From Bacilli bacterium (GTDB lineage Bacteria; Bacillota_I; Bacilli_A; RFN20; CAG-826): DNA of 35,230 nucleotides. Of the stretch, positions 1 to 6,958 are shown piece by piece. The stretch's first letter is position 1. Every line of letters starts with the position of its first letter. Location: NCBI GenBank assembly GCA_017626815.1, contig JAGAHY010000130.1, forward strand, positions 1-35,230, read 5' to 3'. A program made the position numbers and the translations under genes. The notes beneath the pieces are model-generated. The model was given only the letters and a program-made list of their open reading frames with translations. It did not search any database and was not told where the DNA came from.

Positions 1-1630
1 CATAGGTGACATTGTCATAGGCGGCGAGACCGATCTTCATGGCTTTGGCTGCGTCGCCAGAAACCGAGGTTCCATGGTGATCCACAAGTCCAGTCGCGCT
101 TTGGCTAGCCAAGACGTTATTTAGGGCGTCGTGGGCCGAATCTCCGATGGCGAAATAATAGTCGCCTTTATCAAAGACATAGCAGCCTTTCTTACTCGAA
201 TCCGCCCCGTTAGTAGCGTTTTCGTCATAGGTAGCGAAGAGATAATCTGAGCATTCTAAGGTGATATCTTCGCTTTCTCCTGCCGCGAGCAAAGAACTCT
301 TGCCAAAGTCGATGAGCTGAATGGCGCTCTTCTCGGCTTGTCCTTCGTCATAAGGAAGGGAGACGTAAAGTTGGACGGCAGATTTAGACTTACCTGAATA
401 AGCGTTTGAACCATTGTTTTTCACGTTGACCACCGCTTTCACCGTATGGGCATTTTGGTCCCAGGTAAGGGATTTTAGGGTCTGTGTGAAGTCCGCGTAA
501 GAGGTACCATAGCCAAAGGGATAAGCCACTTCATCCGCATAATTCCAAGACGGTGAGACATAGGCGCCTTTGCTAGAAGTCGCGTTATGAAGCCCCTTAG
601 CTTGATCGAAATAACGGGTCTCATAATAACGGTAGCCGACGTAGATGCCCTCGGCCTCGATGATATAATTCTCGTTGAGGTTGGTGAAATGGCCATAGTC
701 AAAGGCGTTTTGGACCGCGGGGCTCGACAAGGAGTTCGCCGCGTAAGTATCCACAAAATGGCCAGAAGGATCTGCGTTGCCAACAAGCAAGTCTGCTACG
801 CCAGTGAAGCCTTTTAAGCCCGGGCCGCCAATCCATAAAGCGGCATCGACGCCAAATTCTTCTTTTTCGAGGAAACCGAGTTCCAACGGATAAGGAGAAT
901 TGATGAGGACAATGCTCTTTTGGAATTTGCCCGAGTCCTTAACCATGCGGAGCAAATCGGCCTCGGATTGGTGAAGAGCCAATTGGGAAACGCCATCGGC
1001 ATCGCTGGCGAAAAGGTCTTTTCCTTCACCGCCGTCGCGGGAGAGAAGGATGATCGCGACGTCATTATAAGCGTCCGCATAAGAGGCCTTTAGTTCATCC
1101 GTATAGAAGGCGATGTTTTCTTCGCCGATAGAGGACTTGAGGCCGTCTTTATTCTCCACCGCCACTTTCACGCGGCCGGTGGATGAACCCTGATAAGCGT
1201 CCCATAAGGTGGGATTAATATGGAATCCCGCCGCTTCAAGCGCCCCTTTATAAGTGACCCTGCGGCTTTCATCAAACCCAGAACCACCGGAGTTACCACG
1301 GTAATAGGGGTCGACGGAAGCGCGTCCAAATAATGTTACATTGCGTTCATTGGCTTTAAGAGGAAGCGCGTTATTTTTGTTTTTGATGAGGACAGCACCT
1401 TCCGCCTCGGTTTGGACGTCGTGCTTGTCGCTAGCCTCCACGAATTTCTCGCGGGTGTCATAATCAATGGAATAATACGAGTCGGTGACGGTCTTGCTTC
1501 CGAATGTCCCTAGGGCGATGGAGACTTGGCCTTCCCACTTGAAGAGTAAGGAAGAGGAGAAGGCCATCGTCGCCATGACCAGAGTGGAAACTGCCGCCAG
1601 GCCTCGCATCAATGGCATGTTCTTGCGCAT
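1..1630 (-). CDS. Circularly permuted GH3 beta-glucosidase-like protein, membrane-anchored (partial, 3' end cut)
   Basis: The frame opens at 1630 and runs without a stop off the window start (543 codons seen). An AGAAAGG ribosome site lies 9 nt before the ATG. Residues about 8-30 form one hydrophobic segment, a signal anchor or signal peptide. The next region matches the GH3 C-terminal domain: EGAVLIKN near residue 77, then GGEGKD (equivalent to the SGEGxD motif that carries the family's acid/base Glu), then NADPSGHF and YPFGYGTSY. A fibronectin-III-like domain follows, ending near YYFAIGDS. In ordinary GH3 enzymes the catalytic (beta/alpha)8 domain comes first. Here the order starts with the C-terminal domain, as in the known permuted Ruminococcus albus and Butyrivibrio enzymes, so the nucleophile-bearing barrel should lie beyond the window (inference). 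It starts 19 nt after the upstream lipoprotein stop, so the two are probably one operon. The substrate cannot be told. Confidence 0.82.
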   Translation of the reverse strand, partial: MRKNMPLMRGLAAVSTLVMATMAFSSSLLFKWEGQVSIALGTFGSKTVTDSYYSIDYDTREKFVEASDKHDVQTEAEGAVLIKNKNNALPLKANERNVTLFGRASVDPYYRGNSGGSGFDESRRVTYKGALEAAGFHINPTLWDAYQGSSTGRVKVAVENKDGLKSSIGEENIAFYTDELKASYADAYNDVAIILLSRDGGEGKDLFASDADGVSQLALHQSEADLLRMVKDSGKFQKSIVLINSPYPLELGFLEKEEFGVDAALWIGGPGLKGFTGVADLLVGNADPSGHFVDTYAANSLSSPAVQNAFDYGHFTNLNENYIIEAEGIYVGYRYYETRYFDQAKGLHNATSSKGAYVSPSWNYADEVAYPFGYGTSYADFTQTLKSLTWDQNAHTVKAVVNVKNNGSNAYSGKSKSAVQLYVSLPYDEGQAEKSAIQLIDFGKSSLLAAGESEDITLECSDYLFATYDENATNGADSSKKGCYVFDKGDYYFAIGDSAHDALNNVLASQSATGLVDHHGTSVSGDAAKAMKIGLAAYDNVTY

Positions 1631-1649
1631 ATGCGTAGGCCTTTCTTAA

Positions 1650-2723
1650 TTACTTTAATTCAGCAAAATCAAAGGAATTGTTTTCGGTATCCGCAACGAT
1701 TTCGACACCCGCGGTGAGAAGCGTCATTTCTTCGCCGGTATAGTAGCCAGCTCCGGCGGTGAGGTTGCCAACGCCAAGGACATAGCCACCGGTGGGCACG
1801 CTGAGTTCGACAGTGTCGAGGCCTTCTTCGATGGAACTGGTGTAGGTCCCTTTGTAAACCGACATCATCGCACCGCGATCATTGCAAACCGCTTCTTGGT
1901 TTCCCGTATTCTCGGGGTCAAAGGCTAAGTCACCCGAGAGATGTTTGGCGGTGACGGTCAAGACGTAGGTGTTGTCGGCGAGAAGTTCGACGTGCTGGGT
2001 GGCACCGCTGACTTGCTTGAAGGTATAACCAGGGTAGGCGCTCATGAAGGAGAAGGTGCCCGCGAGATAATTCTTCACGCCCTCAGGCATGGCAAGCGTT
2101 TCATCTGCGATAGTGGCAAGTTGGGCATAATCGAAGCTATACGTTTCCGCGTCGACGAGGATGGAGAGGGCTTCGATGGCAGGTGCGCCGACATAGCTGC
2201 CCGCGCCGCCGGCAAGGTTGCCCGTAGAAAGGAAATAACCCGAGGTCGGCTTGGCAAGGTCGAGGGTGATTAATCCTTCTTCGTCCTTCGCGGTATACGA
2301 ACCGTAATAACGGGTGAGGCTTTGTCCGCGGTCGACGACTTCCTGCGCCGAGGTGGTGTCGCCATTGTTTTGAGGATCGAAACTTAGGGAGCCCGAAAGC
2401 ATCTTGCTGGTTAATGTGAGAGCATACGTGTTGTCGTCGTAGATCTCGACGCTTTGGGTGAGGAAGGTGAGTTGCTTAAAGGTGTAGCCGGGATAAGCGG
2501 ACATGAAGTTATAGGAACAGGCGCCATACGCGGCGAGCAACGTAGCTTCTTTTTCTTCTTCGGAAGAGGACACTTCCGTGGTTTTGTTGGAAACGGATTC
2601 AGAGGACGGGGTAACGGAGCTGGAAAGACCAGTAGCACTGGAATTGGATGCGGAATTGCCGCCACAAGCTGCGAGAACGAGCATGCTGGAGCTGAGCAAG
2701 AAGAGTGATTTGAGAGATTTCAT
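1650..2723 (-). CDS. Lipoprotein with two tandem copies of an unknown ~130-residue domain
   Basis: A signal peptide of about 19 residues ends in the lipobox LAAC (Cys20), followed by a Ser/Thr/Glu-rich linker (about 21-60). This indicates a surface lipoprotein processed by Lgt and Lsp. Two repeats of one domain follow, at about residues 71-200 and 224-357. Both contain FMSAYPGYTFKQ, then a DNTY segment, a LSG-L-FDP segment, a DRG segment and a GNL-GAG-Y-G segment. I do not recognise the domain; ligand or substrate binding is only a guess. The start at 2723 is chosen because AGGAGG lies about 10 nt upstream; an in-frame ATG at 2768 has no ribosome site and would precede the signal peptide. It is the first gene of an operon with the GH3 enzyme and is divergent from the LytTR two-component genes, which suggests it is a target of that system. 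Confidence 0.85.
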   Translation of the reverse strand: MKSLKSLFLLSSSMLVLAACGGNSASNSSATGLSSSVTPSSESVSNKTTEVSSSEEEKEATLLAAYGACSYNFMSAYPGYTFKQLTFLTQSVEIYDDNTYALTLTSKMLSGSLSFDPQNNGDTTSAQEVVDRGQSLTRYYGSYTAKDEEGLITLDLAKPTSGYFLSTGNLAGGAGSYVGAPAIEALSILVDAETYSFDYAQLATIADETLAMPEGVKNYLAGTFSFMSAYPGYTFKQVSGATQHVELLADNTYVLTVTAKHLSGDLAFDPENTGNQEAVCNDRGAMMSVYKGTYTSSIEEGLDTVELSVPTGGYVLGVGNLTAGAGYYTGEEMTLLTAGVEIVADTENNSFDFAELK

Positions 2724-2775
2724 GGAATGTATTTCCTCCTGATGGGTGAAAGGGGTAAGCGCTTTCATCGGGAAG

Positions 2776-2781
2776 ATTATA
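2776..2781 (-). promoter_or_regulatory. -10 box of the lipoprotein-GH3 operon
   Basis: A perfect TATAAT is read on the minus strand 52 nt before the lipoprotein ATG. The hexamer 17 bp upstream is GGAAAA, unlike TTGACA. A good -10 with a poor -35, and a direct repeat occupying the -35 region, is the usual look of an activator-dependent promoter (inference). Confidence 0.6.
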
Positions 2782-2791
2782 GAAATCGCAT

Positions 2792-2819
2792 CGACCTATT
2801 TTCCGCGGCCCTACCTATT
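2792..2819 (-). promoter_or_regulatory. Direct-repeat operator pair facing the lipoprotein operon
   Basis: On the minus strand AATAGGTAGG (2819-2810) and AATAGGTCG (2800-2792) are direct repeats with a 19-bp period, one full helical face apart twice over. The nearer copy ends 10 bp before the TATAAT box and so overlaps the -35 region. LytTR response regulators bind pairs of about 9-bp direct repeats in this position. The matching pair on the other strand at 2878-2906 supports a real operator. Confidence 0.6.
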
Positions 2820-2877
2820 CCCCGATACCTTCATCCCAAATTATCGAGCGTCCTAAATTAAGGTGGCGGAACCTTAG

Positions 2878-2906
2878 AATAGGTCGGTAAAATTAAGATA
2901 GGGCGG
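2878..2906 (+). promoter_or_regulatory. Direct-repeat operator pair facing the LytTR regulator operon
   Basis: AATAGGTCGG (2878-2887) and GATAGGGCGG (2897-2906) are direct repeats with a 19-bp period in the plus orientation. The nearer copy ends 10 bp before CAATAT (2917-2922), a weak -10 candidate, which is the same geometry as on the other side of the intergenic region. A related AGGTGGCGG lies a further 20 bp upstream (2861-2869), extending the array to three. This suggests autoregulation of the two-component operon. Confidence 0.55.
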
Positions 2907-2945
2907 AACAGCGTCACAATATTTCCTGAAAGCGCGGGAAAAATC

Positions 2946-3647
2946 ATGATTAAAGTAGCCATTTTGGACGACGAAGATATTGAAATTGAAACCATCTCCT
3001 CCTACCTAGGGCGTTATGGCAAAGAGAAGGACGAGGTTTTTCAAATCTCCGTTTTTAAAAACGCCGTTTCTTTCCTTGAGGATTATAAAGCGGACTATCA
3101 GCTGGTCTTCATGGATATCTGCATGCCCTACATCAACGGCATCGACGCAGCCAAGATTCTGCGGGAAAAGGACGAGAACGTCCCTTTGATTTTCGTGACC
3201 TCGTTAGCCCAATACGCGGTGGATTCCTATAAGGTCGAAGCCAGCGACTACCTGCTTAAACCATTGTCCTATATCGACTTTAATCTTTCTTTAACGCGCG
3301 TATTGCGGAAGATCACCAAGGACGATTCCATCGTCATCTCTTATAAGAACGAATTCCAAAAACTCCGCATATCCGACATTATTTATGTGGAAACCGCGAC
3401 GAACCACCGTATTATCTATCATACCAAGAAAGGAGATTTCACCCGCTTTGCTTCGTTAAAGAAAGCGGAAGATGAACTCAACAATAAAGGCTTTGCTTGC
3501 TGCAATCAGTGTTACTTAGTGAACCTCAATTTCGTAGCCAATGTTGAAGGATACGTCTGTACCTTAAACGATGGCACGCAGCTGCAAATCTCGCAGCCCA
3601 AGAAAAAGAGTTTCTTCGCCACCTTTAACATGCGGTATCTATCATAA
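2946..3647 (+). CDS. LytTR-family response regulator (AgrA/ComE type)
   Basis: The 233-residue protein has an N-terminal receiver domain (about 1-120): acidic pocket LDDED near residues 7-11, phospho-acceptor Asp57 in FMDICMP, a Thr in FVTS and the Lys in LLKPLS. A LytTR DNA-binding domain follows (about 130-233), with the ISDIIYVET strand and a C-terminal NMRYLS. The family binds direct repeats through beta-strands rather than a helix-turn-helix. The start is supported by GGGAA a few bases before the ATG. Its stop overlaps the kinase start by one base (TAATG), so the two are translationally coupled. It probably activates the divergent lipoprotein-GH3 operon and its own promoter through the repeats at 2792-2906 (inference). 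No agrB or agrD-like gene is present. Confidence 0.92.
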   Translation: MIKVAILDDEDIEIETISSYLGRYGKEKDEVFQISVFKNAVSFLEDYKADYQLVFMDICMPYINGIDAAKILREKDENVPLIFVTSLAQYAVDSYKVEASDYLLKPLSYIDFNLSLTRVLRKITKDDSIVISYKNEFQKLRISDIIYVETATNHRIIYHTKKGDFTRFASLKKAEDELNNKGFACCNQCYLVNLNFVANVEGYVCTLNDGTQLQISQPKKKSFFATFNMRYLS

Positions 3648-4978
3648 TGCTGGGCTTTTTAGGACCTTATCTTCGTTACACCGTCGTCTATGGACAAGAA
3701 TCCATCACCCTATTTTTGTATTTGGTCGTCCTGACGTTTTACAAGAAGAAGCATCCGTTATATTTAGTTCGCCTCATCTCTAGTTTCGTCGTCGGTATCT
3801 TTTTCACCGTTTTGCTCTCCCTCATCCGCACGAGTTTGGATGTTGAGGGCATCCGGATGCTTTGCATGATGATGCTTCATGGCTATCTTATCGGCATTTT
3901 GTTTCTTTGCTATCAAGAGTCCATCGCGGAAATCTTTCTTTGTTACGCTGCCATCGTTGCCGCGAAAAACTTTTCTGGAACCCTATTCGCTTTGCTCCTT
4001 AATATGTTTGGCATCAATGACTTATACAGCATGTCCTTCTTTAAAGAGGGCGGCGATAGTTTGGTCATCGACTGGCTCATTTATTGGGCGATCCATGCCG
4101 GCTTGCTTATCCTTATTTATATATTATTAAGAAAGAGGGAAAGCCTCCAAGATGAGCGCAGCGCGCAACAAGCTATCGCCATTGCTTCCATTACTTTGGG
4201 TGTCTCCGTAATCCTCTCCACGTTTACGCGTTATTATCAAGAAAACGACTTCGTTTTATCGGTTCTTATCAAGGTTCTTTACCTCGTCATTTACTCGTTT
4301 ATCCTTGCATTCCGCGCGAATTTGCTCACTTTTAGCCGGACCAGCAAAGAGCTTCAAGTGACCGAACAGATGCTTTATGAAGAGAAGAAACATTATCTCG
4401 AAATGAAGACCAACATCGACGCCATCAACATGAAATGCCATGACTTAAGGCATCACTTGAATGGCATTGAAAATAAACTAACTAGCACCGAGGTAGAAGA
4501 GTTAAAAGCCGCGATCGAAATCTATGATTCCTCCATCAAGACGGGGAATGAGATCGTGGATACCATCCTCTATCAAAAGAAACTCGAATCGGATAAACAA
4601 CACATCCATTTCAAATATCTTGTTGACACGCGGCAACTGGGGTTCTTACCTAGCGGGGATCTCTATTCCTTGTTATCGAACGCCTTGAATAACGCCTTTG
4701 AAGCTGTGACGCATGTTGACGAGCAACTGCGGATGGTTTCGTTAAACATCGCCACCATAGACAGGAACGTCCACATCGAAGTCAGCAACTATTTCAACCC
4801 TCAAAACCAAATCGATTCCGGTACATCCAAGCAAGACAAGACTCACCATGGCTATGGCCTAAAAAGCATGGAATATGTCGTTCATAAGCACGGTGGCAAA
4901 CTCCTTGTTGAAAAGGAGGACAATATCTTTATTCTCTCCCTTGAAATCCCCGTCATTTCTAACGAAAAATCAAAATAA
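3647..4978 (+). CDS. AgrC-like membrane sensor histidine kinase (GHKL ATPase)
   Basis: The 443-residue protein has about six hydrophobic segments in residues 20-225, a coiled-coil linker (about 230-260) and a cytoplasmic kinase core. The phospho-acceptor is His265 in CHDLRHHLNG, a pattern typical of AgrC/ComD-type kinases. The ATPase domain has an N-box around NALNNAFEAV and a glycine box HGYGLKSMEYVV. It should phosphorylate the LytTR regulator encoded immediately upstream. Ligands of this family are often peptides, but no peptide precursor or processing protease is encoded nearby, so the signal is unknown. The linked glycosidase and lipoprotein make a cell-surface or glycan-related cue possible (inference). 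Confidence 0.9.
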   Translation: MLGFLGPYLRYTVVYGQESITLFLYLVVLTFYKKKHPLYLVRLISSFVVGIFFTVLLSLIRTSLDVEGIRMLCMMMLHGYLIGILFLCYQESIAEIFLCYAAIVAAKNFSGTLFALLLNMFGINDLYSMSFFKEGGDSLVIDWLIYWAIHAGLLILIYILLRKRESLQDERSAQQAIAIASITLGVSVILSTFTRYYQENDFVLSVLIKVLYLVIYSFILAFRANLLTFSRTSKELQVTEQMLYEEKKHYLEMKTNIDAINMKCHDLRHHLNGIENKLTSTEVEELKAAIEIYDSSIKTGNEIVDTILYQKKLESDKQHIHFKYLVDTRQLGFLPSGDLYSLLSNALNNAFEAVTHVDEQLRMVSLNIATIDRNVHIEVSNYFNPQNQIDSGTSKQDKTHHGYGLKSMEYVVHKHGGKLLVEKEDNIFILSLEIPVISNEKSK

Positions 4979-5269
4979 CGGCTGCAAAAGTTGATTGTTT
5001 TAAAGAAAATTGTTAATCGCGCTCTCATGGTATTTATTTAGCGTGACCATTAACGGGGCCATCTCATTCGCCTAGCCAAACGATTGGTCGCTCGAATTCT
5101 TCGTCTTATCCGAACCAACGGTGAAGACCACAACAATCAAACTACGGAAGTCTTCCGATATCCCATCTCGCGCAGCGTTTCTTCCCCTACTACAATCCCT
5201 TTTTGGCAGTGTAGTTTGAAAAGACGGGATCGTGCTATGCGTTGAAACTACGCGATTCATCCAGCAATG
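4979..5269. other. Intergenic stretch with a repeated AAACTAC motif, no supported gene
   Basis: No credible coding frame is seen; a 62-codon minus frame here has no ribosome site and no family character. CAAACTAC (5138-5145) is repeated inverted as GTAGTTTG (5211-5218) and again directly within GAAACTACGCG (from 5244). CGGAAG-T-CTTCCG (5145-5157) is a short palindrome. No clear terminator for the kinase operon is visible on the plus strand. Confidence 0.5.
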
Positions 5270-5321
5270 AATAAGAAAACCGCAGCTTATTCCCCATTGT
5301 GTTTGGGAACTTTTGCTGCGG
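5270..5321 (-). terminator. Intrinsic terminator of the XRE regulator gene
   Basis: Read on the minus strand just after the stop at 5331: CCGCAGC pairs with GCTGCGG (5321-5315 with 5286-5280), and an inner TTCCCA/TGGGGAA segment extends the stem. It is followed by TTTTCTTATTC. The T-rich side is on the minus strand only. Confidence 0.8.
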
Positions 5322-5330
5322 CTAAGTTGC

Positions 5331-6047
5331 TTATTCGTTGCTTTCGGAAGAACTTTCCGTGCTCTGCTGAGAACTATCCGACTCGCTGCTAGGACGCGTT
5401 ACCGCAAATCCTGGACGGGATTCGCTTCGTTGTTCTTGGGAAGCCGATGGCTCCGCATTCGCTGTCGCGTTATGCCGGACGATGAGAGGCACGCCAACCC
5501 CTGCACCTATCGCTACCAAAGACAAGATCGATAGAGTCAACGTCAAGCCTTTCCCTTTAAAGGAATGGCGTCCCTCACCGGGAAAATCACCAGAGGTTAA
5601 TAGAATCTGCGAAGGGAGGACATGGAAGTAATCGCAGAAGAGTTCAATCACGGCAAAGGGAGGAATCTGCCTGCCCTTCTCGTAGTTACGTAAACTTTTT
5701 GCGGAAATACCGATTTTCGCCGCCAAATCCTCTTGGTTTAGGCGATAGGCCTCCCGGATTAAGGATAGCCTCGCAGCAAGCTGATCTTGCGTAAGAAACT
5801 CCGCTTCGTCCGTTACCGGATGAGTCTCTTCGCTCCGAAGATGCAAATCATCGACGGAGCATTCCAAAAAGGAACAGATTACAGGAATGAGATCGCAAGA
5901 TAATGAACCTTCCGTGCTTTCCAAACGGGAGATAGCTTGAGGGGTGTAATGCAAAAGGTCCGCTAATTCTTTTTGCGTATGGCCTAGTTGCTTCCTTCTC
6001 CAGGATATGTAAGCACCGAAATTCATTTTTCCCATAGTGTCGCCCAT
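5331..6047 (-). CDS. Membrane-anchored transcription regulator with two XRE-type helix-turn-helix domains
   Basis: From the start used here the protein has 238 residues. There are two Cro/C1-type domains: about 9-68 (HTQKELADLLHYTPQAISRLE) and 90-150 (NQEDLAAKIGISAKSLRNYE). A single hydrophobic helix follows at about 167-190, then a Ser/Glu/Gln-rich tail of about 48 residues that should lie outside the cell. This is a DNA-binding protein held at the membrane; target genes are unknown. The start is uncertain. ATGs at 6047, 6035 and 6026 all lack a good ribosome site, and the family usually begins where the 6026 Met lies. A further in-frame ATG at 6143 sits one base after the start point predicted from a TACAAT box (6156-6151), so a leaderless longer form is possible, although its extra 32 residues look unlike coding sequence. 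It stands alone and ends in its own terminator. Confidence 0.8.
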   Translation of the reverse strand: MGDTMGKMNFGAYISWRRKQLGHTQKELADLLHYTPQAISRLESTEGSLSCDLIPVICSFLECSVDDLHLRSEETHPVTDEAEFLTQDQLAARLSLIREAYRLNQEDLAAKIGISAKSLRNYEKGRQIPPFAVIELFCDYFHVLPSQILLTSGDFPGEGRHSFKGKGLTLTLSILSLVAIGAGVGVPLIVRHNATANAEPSASQEQRSESRPGFAVTRPSSESDSSQQSTESSSESNE

Positions 6048-6143
6048 CAGTTGGATAAGAGGCCTTTTCTTTAAAAAGAGGAGACCTTTTGCCCCGCCCA
6101 CAGGCAAAAAGATACCCCGCTTGAAAAGATAGTCAACGGACAT

Positions 6144-6528
6144 TTTGTTGATTGTATTTTTTATCGGCTATGCTTCCTGCCATAAAACTGATGATTAAAG
6201 CAATAAATCGAGAAATAATGCCTATTTTGTTGGACAAATTACGATTTTTTGTATGATTTGGAGAAGACAAATGTTTCCAGAATGGAACGTCCTTTTATCG
6301 TTAATTTCAGTGGCATCATAGCAAAAATCACGTCATTCATTTTTGTCAGTACAAAGGTGATTTTCAACACAATATAAAAATGTTCCATTTCCTATCCTGA
6401 CCAATGGCGAATTGTGGCGACTTGTTTGCGTAATTCAGCATCCGTAATTAGTGTCATGACCCAGAAAGCCCGTTTTTGGCCCGCTACATGGCTTTTTCGT
6501 TATCGGTGAGACATTCCTCGTCAGAACC
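6144..6528. other. Intergenic region between the regulator and the ribosomal operon end
   Basis: No gene is seen. The stretch is AT-rich and should hold the regulator's promoter; TACAAT (minus strand, 6156-6151) is one candidate -10. An 8-bp inverted repeat AAAATCAC/GTGATTTT (6324-6331 and 6357-6364) encloses 25 bases. GACAAAT occurs twice (6233 and 6266). AAAGCC and GGCTTT at the right end could pair across a long loop as a weak second terminator for the ribosomal operon. Confidence 0.4.
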
Positions 6529-6553
6529 AAAAAAGCGCCCCGAAGGACGCTTT
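6529..6553 (-). terminator. Intrinsic terminator of the ribosomal protein operon
   Basis: Minus strand, 18 nt after the rplQ stop: an AAAGCGTCC/GGGCGCTTT stem closes a TTCG-type loop and runs into a TTTTTT tract. This marks the end of the operon that begins at rpsJ. Confidence 0.92.
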
Positions 6554-6571
6554 ATGTGTCTTAGAGAAGAC

Positions 6572-6955
6572 TTAGCGATCAGACCAACGAACGAGCGTGA
6601 CTTCCGCCGCGTCGCCGCGACGTTCGCCAAGCTTGAACGAACGGGTGTAACCACCATTGCGGCCCGACATGCGGGGGCCGAGTTCGCTGAAGAGCTTCTT
6701 GAGCGCTTCGTCGCTGCGGAGCGTTTGCGCCGCAAGACGGCGAGCATGGAGGTCGCCCCTCTTGGCGAGGGTGATCAAGTGATCGGCGAGCTGTTTGAGC
6801 TCTTTGGTGACACCGCTGGTGACCTTGACTTCTTCGTGCATGACGAGGTCGGTCACGACATTGCGGAGCATCGCTTTGTTCTTCGAAGCGGTATAACCGG
6901 TTTTGAAGCGGACACCAGTCTTACCGTGGACGTTCTTTCTTCCTTGTGCAGCCAT
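6572..6955 (-). CDS. rplQ: 50S ribosomal protein L17
   Basis: The 127-residue protein has the usual L17 core (NKAMLRNVVTDLV, then HEEVKVT, and a C-terminal EVTLVRW). It binds 23S rRNA near the exit tunnel. It is the last gene of the operon: only 3 nt separate it from the rpoA stop and a strong terminator follows. The genes that often follow L17 in Bacilli (ecfA, truA, rplM, rpsI) are not here; the next gene is an unrelated regulator. Confidence 0.97.
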   Translation of the reverse strand: MAAQGRKNVHGKTGVRFKTGYTASKNKAMLRNVVTDLVMHEEVKVTSGVTKELKQLADHLITLAKRGDLHARRLAAQTLRSDEALKKLFSELGPRMSGRNGGYTRSFKLGERRGDAAEVTLVRWSDR

Positions 6956-6958
6956 GGT

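Noticed and set aside
5072..5260. 62-codon minus-strand frame between the kinase and the XRE gene
   Set aside because: No ribosome site, no family resemblance, atypical composition; the region looks like regulatory or non-coding DNA.
2724..5330. An agrB/agrD-like peptide signal gene beside the AgrC-like kinase
   Set aside because: No small frame with a ribosome site and a peptide-precursor pattern, and no protease-like membrane gene, is present.
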